DNA from: RHKX01 sp963784885
GTDB taxonomy: Bacteria; Actinomycetota; Thermoleophilia; Solirubrobacterales; 70-9
Reading direction: 5' to 3'
Length of the DNA: 64,000 bases
Assembly (NCBI GenBank): GCA_963784885.1
Contig: CAWATA010000004.1
Span: 1-64,000, forward strand
The notes beneath the pieces are model-generated. The model had not been told where the DNA came from and did not search any database. It saw only the letters and a program-made list of their open reading frames with translations. The position numbers and the translations under genes were made by a program. The stretch's first letter is position 1; every line of letters begins with the position of its first letter. Positions 41,925-50,096 of the stretch are shown here, one piece after another.

Positions 41925-43622
41925 ATGGGAGTAGCTCCGTCAGAGTTCCCACCGCCGTTCGACCCGAGCGAGCACGTCGGGCCGCCGACCGATCCCGAAG
42001 AGGAGCGGCTCGAAGCGGGCATCGTGATCGTCGGCGGCGGCCCGGCCGGACTCGCGTGCGCGAACCGGGTGATGCAGCTGCTCGAGGACGAGCCCGAGCT
42101 GACCGAGAAGCTCGGCGAGATTCCGGTGGCGGTCATCGAGAAGGGCAAGGTCTGCGGCGCTCACAACCTGAGCGGCGCGAACATGGTCCCGTCGGCGATG
42201 GAGAAGCTGTTCCCCGACCTCGATCCCGACGACTGGCCCGTCTACCAGAGGGTCGAGAAGGACGCGGTCTACCTGCTCACGAAGTCGAAGGCGATCCCGC
42301 TGAAGCCGCCGCCGCCGAACTTCCGCAACCACGGCAACTACGTCACCTCGATCTCGAGGCTGAGCCGGTTTCTCGCCGACCGGGCCGAGGAGGCCGGCGC
42401 ATACCTGCTGACCGAGACCGTGGCCGACAAGCTGCTGGTCGAGGACCGCATCGTCAAGGGCGTTCGCTCCGGCGACAAGGGCCGCGGCAAGGACGGCGGC
42501 GAGCTCGGCAACTTCGAGCCCGGCTCCGATCTGATGGCGAAGGCGACGGTGCTCGCCGAGGGCACGCTCGGGCATCTGACCGACTGCGCCATCGACTACT
42601 ACGACCTCGCCGGCGACGCCAAGCGCTGGGAGATCGGCGTCAAGGAGGTCTGGGAGGTTCCGAAGCCGCTCGACCGGGTCATCCACACGATGAACTGGCC
42701 GCTGCGGAAGGCGCCGAAGTACAACGAGTTCGGCGGCTCGTTCATCTACCCGATGGGCGAGGACAAGCTCTGCATCGGCATGGTCGCCGGCCTCGACACG
42801 AGCGACGCGACCTTCTCCTGCCATGACCTGCTGCAGCAGTTCAAGACCCATCCTTTCGTCCGCGACCTCCTCGAGGGCGGCAAGCGGGTCGGCTGGGGCG
42901 CGAAGACGATCCCGTCGGGCGGCTACTGGTCGATGCCGAAGAAGCTTGCGGTGCCGGGCATGGTCATGTGCGGCGACAACGTCGCGATGGTCAACGTCCC
43001 GTACCTGAAGGGCATCCACCTGGCGATGCACGCCGGCATGTTCGCCGCCGAGGCGATCGTCGAGAGCCTCAAGGCCGATCCCGAGTCGGTCGATTTCTCC
43101 GGCTACGAGACTAAGGTCCGCAACTCGGAGATCGAGAAGGACCTGTACCGGGCCCGGAACGTCCGCCAGCACGGCGACAAGGGATTCGTGGCCTTCGGGG
43201 CGATCGCGAACGCGTGGCTTCTGTCCGGCGGTGCCCTGCCGCCCGGCCACAAGGTGAGCGAGCCGGACTCCGAGGTCGAGGTCCATCTCGGCACCGCGTC
43301 CGAGCACTACCCCGAGCCCGACAACGAGCTCACCTTCGACAAGCTCGGCTCCGTGTTCCTGAGTGGCAACGCGACCCGCGACGACGCTCCGAACCACGTC
43401 CGGATCCAGACCCACGTGCCGCGCGAGGTCGCCCAGACCTGGGTGTCGATGTGCCCGGCGCAGGTCTACGAGATCCCCGAGGACCAGCTCGAGAACGGCG
43501 CAGCCGAGGTCGACGTCCACGTCACCGCCTCCAACTGCGTTCAGTGCGGGGCGATCAACGCCAAGGGCGGCCGCCTGACGATGCCCGAGGGCGGCGACGG
43601 GCCGCTCTACCAGGAGGTCTGA
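41925..43622 (+). CDS. Electron transfer flavoprotein-quinone oxidoreductase with incomplete iron-sulfur ligand set
   Basis: 565 residues, membrane-surface enzyme that passes ETF electrons to the quinone pool. FAD motif VIVGGGPAGLACANRVMQLL (about 33-52), KGKVCGAHNLSGA, the GGYWSMPKKLAVPGMVMCGD region, and a C-terminal ferredoxin-like domain (about 500-560). Canonical ETF-QO has four Cys for the 4Fe-4S cluster, C...CxxCxxC. Here CPAQVYE and NCVQCGAINAKG supply only three; the last position is Ile. The cluster may be 3Fe-4S or use another ligand, which may be a lineage trait. 7 bases after etfA, so same operon. Confidence 0.9.
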   Translation: MGVAPSEFPPPFDPSEHVGPPTDPEEERLEAGIVIVGGGPAGLACANRVMQLLEDEPELTEKLGEIPVAVIEKGKVCGAHNLSGANMVPSAMEKLFPDLDPDDWPVYQRVEKDAVYLLTKSKAIPLKPPPPNFRNHGNYVTSISRLSRFLADRAEEAGAYLLTETVADKLLVEDRIVKGVRSGDKGRGKDGGELGNFEPGSDLMAKATVLAEGTLGHLTDCAIDYYDLAGDAKRWEIGVKEVWEVPKPLDRVIHTMNWPLRKAPKYNEFGGSFIYPMGEDKLCIGMVAGLDTSDATFSCHDLLQQFKTHPFVRDLLEGGKRVGWGAKTIPSGGYWSMPKKLAVPGMVMCGDNVAMVNVPYLKGIHLAMHAGMFAAEAIVESLKADPESVDFSGYETKVRNSEIEKDLYRARNVRQHGDKGFVAFGAIANAWLLSGGALPPGHKVSEPDSEVEVHLGTASEHYPEPDNELTFDKLGSVFLSGNATRDDAPNHVRIQTHVPREVAQTWVSMCPAQVYEIPEDQLENGAAEVDVHVTASNCVQCGAINAKGGRLTMPEGGDGPLYQEV

Positions 43623-43654
43623 CCGCCGCGCTGCGGCGGGGGACGACCGGGGCG

Positions 43655-44107
43655 ATGGGCCGTGTCCGGCGAGCGGTTGGAGCCGACATCGAGGCGGCCG
43701 CCGACCTCCTGCACCGTTTCAACCTCGACTACGACGAGCCGAGCCCGGGGCGGGAGCGCCTCGCGGAGCGGATCGGCGAGCTGATCGGCTCCGGTGACAC
43801 AGTCGTCCTGCTGGCCGGCGAAGGACCCGACGGCATCCTCGCGATCCGCTTTCGGCCGTCGATCTGGTCGGCGCTCGACGAGGCCTACATCGCCGAGCTC
43901 TACGTCGTCCCGGGGGCGCGCCGGCGGGGCCTCGGGGGTGAGCTCATGGACGCTGCTCTCGCGGCCTGTCGTGAACGCGGTTGCGACTACGTGTTCCTCG
44001 GAACCGACCAGGGCGACACCGATGCCCATCGCCTCTACGAGCGCTTCGGGTTCACGAACCGCAGCGGCGACGAGCTGATGTACGTCTACGAGCGTGAGGT
44101 CCGCTAG
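43655..44107 (+). CDS. GNAT-family N-acetyltransferase
   Basis: 150 residues from ATG 43655. N-terminal VRRAVGADIEAAADLLHRF, the core strand AYIAELYVVPGARRRGLGGELMDAA (in part) holding the acetyl-CoA pyrophosphate loop R/Q-x-x-G-x-G/A as RRRGLGG, and the C-terminal DAHRLYERFGFT. A single-domain acetyltransferase; acceptor unknown. 32 bases after the ETF-QO stop. Confidence 0.85.
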   Translation: MGRVRRAVGADIEAAADLLHRFNLDYDEPSPGRERLAERIGELIGSGDTVVLLAGEGPDGILAIRFRPSIWSALDEAYIAELYVVPGARRRGLGGELMDAALAACRERGCDYVFLGTDQGDTDAHRLYERFGFTNRSGDELMYVYEREVR

Positions 44108-44121
44108 CCGGGCCGAGGCCG

Positions 44122-45759
44122 TCACCGGCTCCGTCCGAGCTCGGTGACGAGCAGCTCACAGGACCGCTCCAGCTGCTCGATGGTGGCGTCGTCGACCTTG
44201 CGGATCCCGAGCTTCGAGTTGATCCAGAGATTGGCCTCGCGGTGACCGCAGCGGCGGCTCCGCGCCAGCTCGGAGACGAGGCTGTGGCGCCGGGCACGAA
44301 GGATCCGGCGGCGCTCGAACGCCGGGACCGCCGCCGGCGGGTCAGGATCGGCCGGACTCGCCGCGGGCGGCGGCGCGGCCATCGGCTGGACCGCGACGTC
44401 TCCCGGCTCCCCGAACAGGTTCATCTGCGGGACGACGTCGGCGGCGACCGGCACGAAGTCGAGTTCGGGGTCGGAGCGCTCGTTCACGATCCGCTCTTCG
44501 GGGTCGTCCCAGCCCTCCTCCTCACCGGGGCCGCGCCGCATCACCCGGTGGATCTCGTCCTCGACCTCCGCCGCGTGGGAGCGCAGCACCGGCTCGGCGG
44601 GGAGGAACAGCCAGCTGCGCCCCCCGCAGCCGGAGCCGACCCGGACGAACCGGCCGACGATCTGGCGAAAGATCATCGCCGTCTTCGCGGCGGTGGCGTA
44701 GACACCGACTCGCAGCCGCGGGATGTCGACGCCCTCCGAGACCATGTTCACGGCCACGATCCAGCGCCCGGTGCCGGAGGCGAATGTGCGGAGGCGCCGA
44801 TGCGCGCCGGCGTCCTGGTGAAGCACGACCACCGGCTGCTCGCCGGCGATCTCGCCGAGCGCCTTCGCCACCACCCTGGCGTGGGCGCTGTCGGCGGCGA
44901 TGACGAGCCCACCCGCATCACGATGCCCCTCGCCGCGGACCCGGGTGAGCTGCTCGTTCGCCTGCCGGAGAATCCGCGGCAGGCCCTCCGGGAGCTCGGT
45001 TGAGATCGCCGTCCGGTAGCGCCTGCCGCGCTCCCGGGCCGGCAGCTCCTCCGAGAACGAGCTCTCGATCGTGTCCTCGCCGCTTTGCCAGACGAGGGTC
45101 CCGTCGAATGGCACGAAGACGACCCGGCGGCAGACGCCGTCGCGGATCGCCTCCGCGTAGGAGTAGGCGACGTCCGGCACCGCGAATCCGGCGCCGTCAT
45201 AGGCGACGCCGGGGATCGCGGCGTCGTCGCTGCGGAACGGCGTCCCGGAGAGCAGGAGCCGGCGGTCGGCGGCCGCGAACGCCTTGGTGAACCCCGCGCC
45301 CCAGGCGAGCTCGTCGCCGAGGTGGTGGACCTCGTCGGCGATCACGAGGGTTCGTCGCCCGCACTCGCGCGAGTAGGTCCCGGCGGCGGCGGCGACACGC
45401 GCGTAGGTGACGGCGATTCCCTGGAAGTCGCGGGTCGTGCGGAGGTGGGTGGCGTCGGGCTGGAGCTGCAGCCCCTGCTGCGCCGCGGCGGCGGCCCATT
45501 GGCGGGTCAGCGGTGCCGTCGGGCAGACGATCGCGACGTTGTCGATCTCGCCGCGGCGCAGCAACTCCCGCGCGAGCACCAGCGACGGCCTGGTCTTGCC
45601 CGCTCCGGGCGCCGCCGCGATCAGAAACGGCCCGCTCCGCCAGGTCCGGGCGGCGCCGAGGGCGTGTCGTTGCCAGGCCCGCAGTGAGGGGTCGTCGAAG
45701 GGGGAAGAGGATCCTCCTCCCGCCGCCGCGGTGGCTCTGGTCTGGGTCCCGCCCGTCAT
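44122..45759 (-). CDS. Superfamily 2 DNA/RNA helicase
   Basis: 545 residues from ATG 45759. Q-like LRAWQRHALGAARTW, Walker A AAPGAGKTRPSLVLAREL (about 48-65), motif II as IADEVHHLGDEL (about 140-151, DEVH), motif III LLLSGTPFRSDD, and in the second RecA domain VAVNMVSEGVDIPRLRVGVYA (in part) and the motif VI QIVGRFVRVG. This is the type III restriction/XPB-like helicase group. A C-terminal ~100-residue extension (from about 445, RRILRARRHSLVSELAR and NLWINSKLGIRKVDDAT) may bind nucleic acid. No nuclease or methylase is adjacent, so DNA repair is more likely than restriction. Confidence 0.85.
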   Translation of the reverse strand: MTGGTQTRATAAAGGGSSSPFDDPSLRAWQRHALGAARTWRSGPFLIAAAPGAGKTRPSLVLARELLRRGEIDNVAIVCPTAPLTRQWAAAAAQQGLQLQPDATHLRTTRDFQGIAVTYARVAAAAGTYSRECGRRTLVIADEVHHLGDELAWGAGFTKAFAAADRRLLLSGTPFRSDDAAIPGVAYDGAGFAVPDVAYSYAEAIRDGVCRRVVFVPFDGTLVWQSGEDTIESSFSEELPARERGRRYRTAISTELPEGLPRILRQANEQLTRVRGEGHRDAGGLVIAADSAHARVVAKALGEIAGEQPVVVLHQDAGAHRRLRTFASGTGRWIVAVNMVSEGVDIPRLRVGVYATAAKTAMIFRQIVGRFVRVGSGCGGRSWLFLPAEPVLRSHAAEVEDEIHRVMRRGPGEEEGWDDPEERIVNERSDPELDFVPVAADVVPQMNLFGEPGDVAVQPMAAPPPAASPADPDPPAAVPAFERRRILRARRHSLVSELARSRRCGHREANLWINSKLGIRKVDDATIEQLERSCELLVTELGRSR

Positions 45760-45993
45760 CTGGAGCGCGGCATGATTGGTGCTGGGCCGGACGGGACGAC
45801 GGACTCCCACTTGCCATGCGGGCCTGCCATCTTCGAGGCGTGAGAGCGGCCGTGGCCGCCCGGATCGGCAGAGAGATCGGCCGAGCCGGGAGATGATCGG
45901 CGGCGAACTCGCCGATCGCCGCGGCCGGACTCCGGGCGCTGCTCCCAGGGATCGCCGCCCAGCCCCGTCCGGCGCCCGCCGTAGCTTGCGGCC

Positions 45994-46515
45994 GTGGCGC
46001 AATTCGCGATTCGTGCCCCGTCGATCGACGACCTCTTCGACCCGTTCAGCACCGAGCCGCTGGAGGATCGCCCGCTGCGCGAGGAGGTCCGGGAGCGGAT
46101 CCTCAGGGTCTGGATCGACACCCGGGACGCGCGTCCGGAGTATCTGACCGTGGAGCTGCCGGAAGGGCAGCGGCGCGACGACCTCGCCCCGCAAGTGAAG
46201 GAGGCGATCCGCAACGACCTCCGGTCCGCCTACGAGGCTGCGAGCAGGTTTCTGATCTTCCCCGCCCGCAGCCAGCGCCGCGAGGCCTACGTCGCCTTCG
46301 GCTTCCTCGTCGTCTGCCTCGTCGCCTCGAGCCTGTTCGACAAGTGGACCGAGAACGAGACGGTCTTCGTCGGGATCTCCCAGGGGCTCGTGGTCCTCGG
46401 CTGGGTGGCGATGTGGCAGCCCGCACAGCAGCTCTTCTCGGCGATCTCGCTGTGGCTGAGCCGGAACCGCTACCACGAGCTCGCGGAGGTCCCGATCGAG
46501 GTCAGCTGGATCTGA
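45994..46515 (+). CDS. Membrane protein with two C-terminal helices, unknown function
   Basis: 173 residues from GTG 45994. The N-terminal half is soluble and charged (FAIRAPSIDDLFDPFSTEPL, DRPLREEVRERIL), followed by two membrane helices (about 101-116 and 126-143) joined by a short loop and a cytoplasmic-looking tail. No known domain. It is divergent from the helicase across 234 bases that hold no other gene I can support. Confidence 0.6.
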   Translation: MAQFAIRAPSIDDLFDPFSTEPLEDRPLREEVRERILRVWIDTRDARPEYLTVELPEGQRRDDLAPQVKEAIRNDLRSAYEAASRFLIFPARSQRREAYVAFGFLVVCLVASSLFDKWTENETVFVGISQGLVVLGWVAMWQPAQQLFSAISLWLSRNRYHELAEVPIEVSWI

Positions 46516-46543
46516 GCCCGGCCCGGCCTGCGACGATTCGGCC

Positions 46544-47371
46544 ATGGGTATCCCGCGATCGATAGTCGTCGTGCTGGTGCTTCTGGCCGGGCTCGTCGCG
46601 CCCGCGGCGGCCGGTGCGTTCGCACTGCCGCCGCCGAACGCCGGCTTCGACTACCAGATCGGCGGCGACTATCCGCCGCCGCCGGGGGTTTCCGTGGTCT
46701 CGCGAGATTGGTACGGCGGCCGGCCCGCGGCCGCCGGCAACTACTCGATCTGTTACGTCAACGGGTTTCAGACGCAGGCGAACGAGGCCGGCGTCAACCG
46801 GCCCGACGAGCTCTCCAACTGGCCGCGGAGGCTGGTCCTGAAGCGGCTCGGGGACGACCCCAGGTGGGGCGGCGAGTACCTCGTCGACCTCGGCACGCAG
46901 GCCAAGCGCAAGCGCGCGGCGCGCTGGGTCTCGCAGATGGTCGGGGGCTGCGCCGACGCGGGATTCGACGCCGTCGAGTTCGACAACCTCGACTCGTGGA
47001 CCCGGTTTCGCGGAACACCCCTGGCCGGTCGCGTGCCGTTCGGAAGACGGGAGGCGCTCGACTACGCGGGCCGGCTCGCCGATCGAGCACACCGGCTCGA
47101 TCTCGCGGTCGGGCAGAAGAACACGGCCGGGATCACGAGGGCGGAGTCGAGCAGGGTCGGATTCGACTTCGCGATCGCCGAGGAGTGCGGGCGCTGGCGC
47201 GAGTGCGGGCGCTACCGCCGCGTCTACGGCGGCGAGGTCGTCGCGATCGAGTACCGGCGCCGGGATTTCCGGCGTTCGTGCAGGGCCGTCGGCGACGAGA
47301 TCGCGATCGTCCTCCGCGACCGCCTCGTCAGCACGCCGGCGAAGCGCCGCTACGTCTTCGACGCCTGCTGA
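46544..47371 (+). CDS. Secreted GH114-like endo-alpha-1,4-polygalactosaminidase family protein
   Basis: 275 residues with a signal peptide (about 1-26, IVVVLVLLAGLVAPAAAGA). The TIM-barrel segments GFDYQIGGDY (about 34), VSVVSRDW, NYSICYVNGFQTQ (about 66), and the catalytic-site strand DAGFDAVEFDNLDSW (about 137-151), followed by GQKNTA and FAIAEECG, match the GH114/TM1410-like family (Asp and Glu at the strand ends). It probably cleaves an amino-sugar exopolysaccharide outside the cell. Confidence 0.8.
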   Translation: MGIPRSIVVVLVLLAGLVAPAAAGAFALPPPNAGFDYQIGGDYPPPPGVSVVSRDWYGGRPAAAGNYSICYVNGFQTQANEAGVNRPDELSNWPRRLVLKRLGDDPRWGGEYLVDLGTQAKRKRAARWVSQMVGGCADAGFDAVEFDNLDSWTRFRGTPLAGRVPFGRREALDYAGRLADRAHRLDLAVGQKNTAGITRAESSRVGFDFAIAEECGRWRECGRYRRVYGGEVVAIEYRRRDFRRSCRAVGDEIAIVLRDRLVSTPAKRRYVFDAC

Positions 47372-47396
47372 GCCCGAGGGTGATATCAGGGAGAGC

Positions 47397-47708
47397 GTGA
47401 CCTTCGACGATGCTCTCTCGGCCCTCCTCGCCCTCGTCGGGCGGCGGGTCGAGGTCCACGTCGTCTCGGCCGGCGAGAGCCCGCACCTGGTTGCGACGTT
47501 CGGCGGTGTCCTGCGCGCCGGCCACTCGATCACCGGCGGCGAGCCCAGCGAGCACGAGGCGATCTTCATCCGCCTCGACGCCGGCCGGGAGACCGGGTCG
47601 CTGAGTCTCAACCGGGAGGTCTACCGCGGCGCCATCGCACATGAGGACGGCTCCCTGACGCTGCAGCTCGGCGGCGTCGAGATGCTGATCGCCGTCCACG
47701 ACGAGTGA
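47397..47708 (+). CDS. Small beta-rich protein of unknown function
   Basis: 103 residues from GTG 47397: a predicted beta-barrel-like small domain (VGRRVEVHVVSAGES, HLVATFGGVLRAGHS, AIFIRLD, GSLTLQLGGVEMLIAV). No named family that I recognise. It begins 25 bases after the GH114 gene and 28 bases before the P450 gene. Confidence 0.6.
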   Translation: MTFDDALSALLALVGRRVEVHVVSAGESPHLVATFGGVLRAGHSITGGEPSEHEAIFIRLDAGRETGSLSLNREVYRGAIAHEDGSLTLQLGGVEMLIAVHDE

Positions 47709-47736
47709 CGGCGGCGATCCCCTAAGCTCGGAAGCG

Positions 47737-49095
47737 GTGCCCGCGAACGCCACAACGGCCCCGGTGGCCCCGCCTCGCGGAGAGATGCCGCCCCGGCCCG
47801 ACCTGTCGAACCTGATGATGAGCGTCGGGTTCATGCTCACGCCGACCCGGTTCCTCGATTCCTGCCGCGAGAGCTGCGGCGACTACTTCACGCTGCGCCC
47901 GACGCCCGACCGCGAGCTGGTCGTGACCTGCGACCCCGACGCGGTCAGGCAGATCTTCACCGGCGATCCGAACGTGCTCCACGCCGGCGAGGGGAACGTC
48001 ACCCTGGCGCCTCTGCTCGGTCCCAGCTCGGTGCTCCTGCTCGACGGCGAGGAGCACCTCCGCCACCGCCGGCTGCTGCTGCCTCCGTTCCACGGCGAGC
48101 GGATGCGGGCCTACGGCCGGATGATGGAAGAGGTCGCCGAGCGCCGGATCGCCGAATGGCCCGAAGGCCGCGAGTTCGCCGTCCTCCCGAGCATGCAGGC
48201 GATCACCCTCGAGGTGATCATGCGCGCGGTATTCGGCTTCGAGGACGCCGACCGGCGGGAGCGGATCGGCGGCCCGTTGCGGCGCCTCCTCGACTCGGTC
48301 GGAAGCCGTCCGCGCGTCCTCGCCCTCGCGCTGACCGCCGGTCGCAGCGGCCCGCTCAGCCCCTGGCGGCGCTTCGCGGCTCTGCGCGCGCGCGCCGACG
48401 AGCTTCTCCACGAGGAGATCCGCTCGCGGCGGGCCGACCCCCACGGCACCGACGGCGACGACATCTTCTCGATGCTCCTCGCCGCTCGCGATCCCGAGGG
48501 CCGGCCGCTCACCGACGGCGAGCTCCGCGACGAGCTGATGACCCTGCTGCTCGCCGGTCACGAGACGACTGCGACAGCGCTCGCCTGGACTTTCGAGCAG
48601 CTGATCCGCAACCCCGGCGTGCTCGACCGGCTGACGGCGGCGGAGGCGGCGGGGGACGGCGACTATCTCGAAGCCGTCGTCAAGGAGAGCCTGCGACTGC
48701 GGCCGGTCGTCCCTGCGGTCGTCCGCTGCCTGCAGGCACCGATGGAGCTCGGCGGCTGGGAGCTTCCGGCCGGCGTCAACGTCGCGCCGTCGATCTACCT
48801 GATGCACCGTCGCGAGGATCTCTACCCCGATCCGCTCGCGTTCCGCCCGGAGCGGTTCCTCGACGATCCACCCGGTACCTACGAGTGGATCCCGTTCGGC
48901 GGCGGCATCCGGCGCTGTCTCGGCGCGAGCTTCGCCGCGTTCGAGATGAAGATCGTGATCCGGGCGGTGCTGGCGTCGCGGCGCCTGAAGCCGCGGCCGA
49001 GCGCTCGTCACGAGGGCGTCACCCGGCGGGCGATCACGTTCGCCCCCACTCGCGGGGGGCGGGTGCGCGCCGACCGGGTTCCGGCCGGCGCCTAG
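47737..49095 (+). CDS. Cytochrome P450
   Basis: 452 residues. I-helix oxygen-activating motif LLAGHETTATALAW (about 270-283), K-helix ESLRL (about 310, ExxR), the PERF loop FRPERFLDD (about 369) and the heme-ligand FGGGIRRCLGASFA (about 387-400) with the axial Cys. It is a complete class I-type bacterial P450; no ferredoxin is adjacent. The substrate is unknown; it looks like the CYP110/CYP102-type fatty-acid or terpenoid hydroxylases by general shape only. Stop TAG shares CTAG with the convergent USP gene. Confidence 0.95.
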   Translation: MPANATTAPVAPPRGEMPPRPDLSNLMMSVGFMLTPTRFLDSCRESCGDYFTLRPTPDRELVVTCDPDAVRQIFTGDPNVLHAGEGNVTLAPLLGPSSVLLLDGEEHLRHRRLLLPPFHGERMRAYGRMMEEVAERRIAEWPEGREFAVLPSMQAITLEVIMRAVFGFEDADRRERIGGPLRRLLDSVGSRPRVLALALTAGRSGPLSPWRRFAALRARADELLHEEIRSRRADPHGTDGDDIFSMLLAARDPEGRPLTDGELRDELMTLLLAGHETTATALAWTFEQLIRNPGVLDRLTAAEAAGDGDYLEAVVKESLRLRPVVPAVVRCLQAPMELGGWELPAGVNVAPSIYLMHRREDLYPDPLAFRPERFLDDPPGTYEWIPFGGGIRRCLGASFAAFEMKIVIRAVLASRRLKPRPSARHEGVTRRAITFAPTRGGRVRADRVPAGA

Positions 49096-50003
49096 GCGGC
49101 CGCTGCCGCCTTCTGACGACGCAGCCCGAGCGGATCCATCGAGGTTCCGCGGGGCACGACGAGGAGCGGGGAGGCGGCTCCGGAGATGAGCCTCCGTGAC
49201 GTGCTTCCGAGCAGGGTCCTGCGAAGGGGCCCGTGACCTCGGGAGCCGACGACCATGATGTCGACCTCGGCCGATGCGTCGGCGAGGAGCGCTCCCGGGG
49301 AGCCGGTCAACAGGCGACCCTCGGCCTTGACGGAGTGGGGGATGCGACCGAGCGCCAGTTCCTGGGTCCGCTGCATCTCCTTCCGCTCGGCGTCCTGGAA
49401 CTCGCCGGCCGTCATCACGGTCCAGACGGTCGCGTAGCCGTACTTCGGGTAGTCGGCGACGCTGAGTACGAGCAGCTCACCGTGCGTGAGCTCGGCGAGC
49501 GCGATCGCCGTCTCGAGCGCCGCCCAGGATTCCGGCGAGCCGTCGAAGCCGACGCCGATCTTCAGCATCGGCTTGTCGGTGCGCTCGGCGTAGCCGCGGG
49601 GTGCGACCACGACAGCGCAGGGGGCCCCGTGGAGCAGCGACGCGCCGGTGCTCCCGAGGACCGTCTCGCCGACCTTGCCGCGATGGCAAGAGCCGACCAC
49701 GAGCACGGTGGCGTGACGATCCTCAGCGAGCTTGCCGAGCGCATTGGAGATCGACTGCTCGGCGACCGGCACGGTCTCGACGTCCAGGCCTGGGAGTAGG
49801 CCGCGAACGCTCGCGAACGTGTCGGCGCTCTCGACCGCCAGTGCGTTCGAGAGATCCTCGTGGGTCATCAGGCCGCGGGGCCAGGGGTAAACCGTCGCGA
49901 CCGTCAGAGTTCCGCCACAGACCTCGGCAAGGACGCGCCCGAGTGCCAATGCGTCTCGGCCTTCGGGACTATCCTGATAGCCGATGAGAATCTGGCGGTC
50001 CAC
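49092..50003 (-). CDS. Tandem universal stress protein (UspA family)
   Basis: 303 residues from GTG 50003 with two Usp domains (about 5-145 and 150-290). Domain 1: ILIGYQDSPEGRDALALGR ... VLVVGSCHRGKVGETVLGST; domain 2: KIGVGFDGSPESWAALETAI ... IMVVGSRGHGPLRRTLLGST, both with the ATP-binding G-x2-G-x9-G-S/T loop. Tandem Usp proteins such as Rv3134c sit beside DevR/DevS in mycobacteria. Here it is divergent from a DevS-like kinase, and its GTG is immediately next to a plus-strand GTG inside CACGTG. Confidence 0.85.
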   Translation of the reverse strand: MDRQILIGYQDSPEGRDALALGRVLAEVCGGTLTVATVYPWPRGLMTHEDLSNALAVESADTFASVRGLLPGLDVETVPVAEQSISNALGKLAEDRHATVLVVGSCHRGKVGETVLGSTGASLLHGAPCAVVVAPRGYAERTDKPMLKIGVGFDGSPESWAALETAIALAELTHGELLVLSVADYPKYGYATVWTVMTAGEFQDAERKEMQRTQELALGRIPHSVKAEGRLLTGSPGALLADASAEVDIMVVGSRGHGPLRRTLLGSTSRRLISGAASPLLVVPRGTSMDPLGLRRQKAAAAA

Positions 50004-50096
50004 GTGGCGGAATCTAGGCTTGATGAGGAGTCCGAGCATCCGGGCGGACCCGGCAACCTCCTCGGTAGTCAACCCCGATCGCCGCGGGAGCCGGCG

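Noticed and set aside
40163..42148. 661-codon minus-strand frame across etfBA
   Set aside because: Leu/Asp/Arg-rich antisense of etfB, etfA and ETF-QO; no domain.
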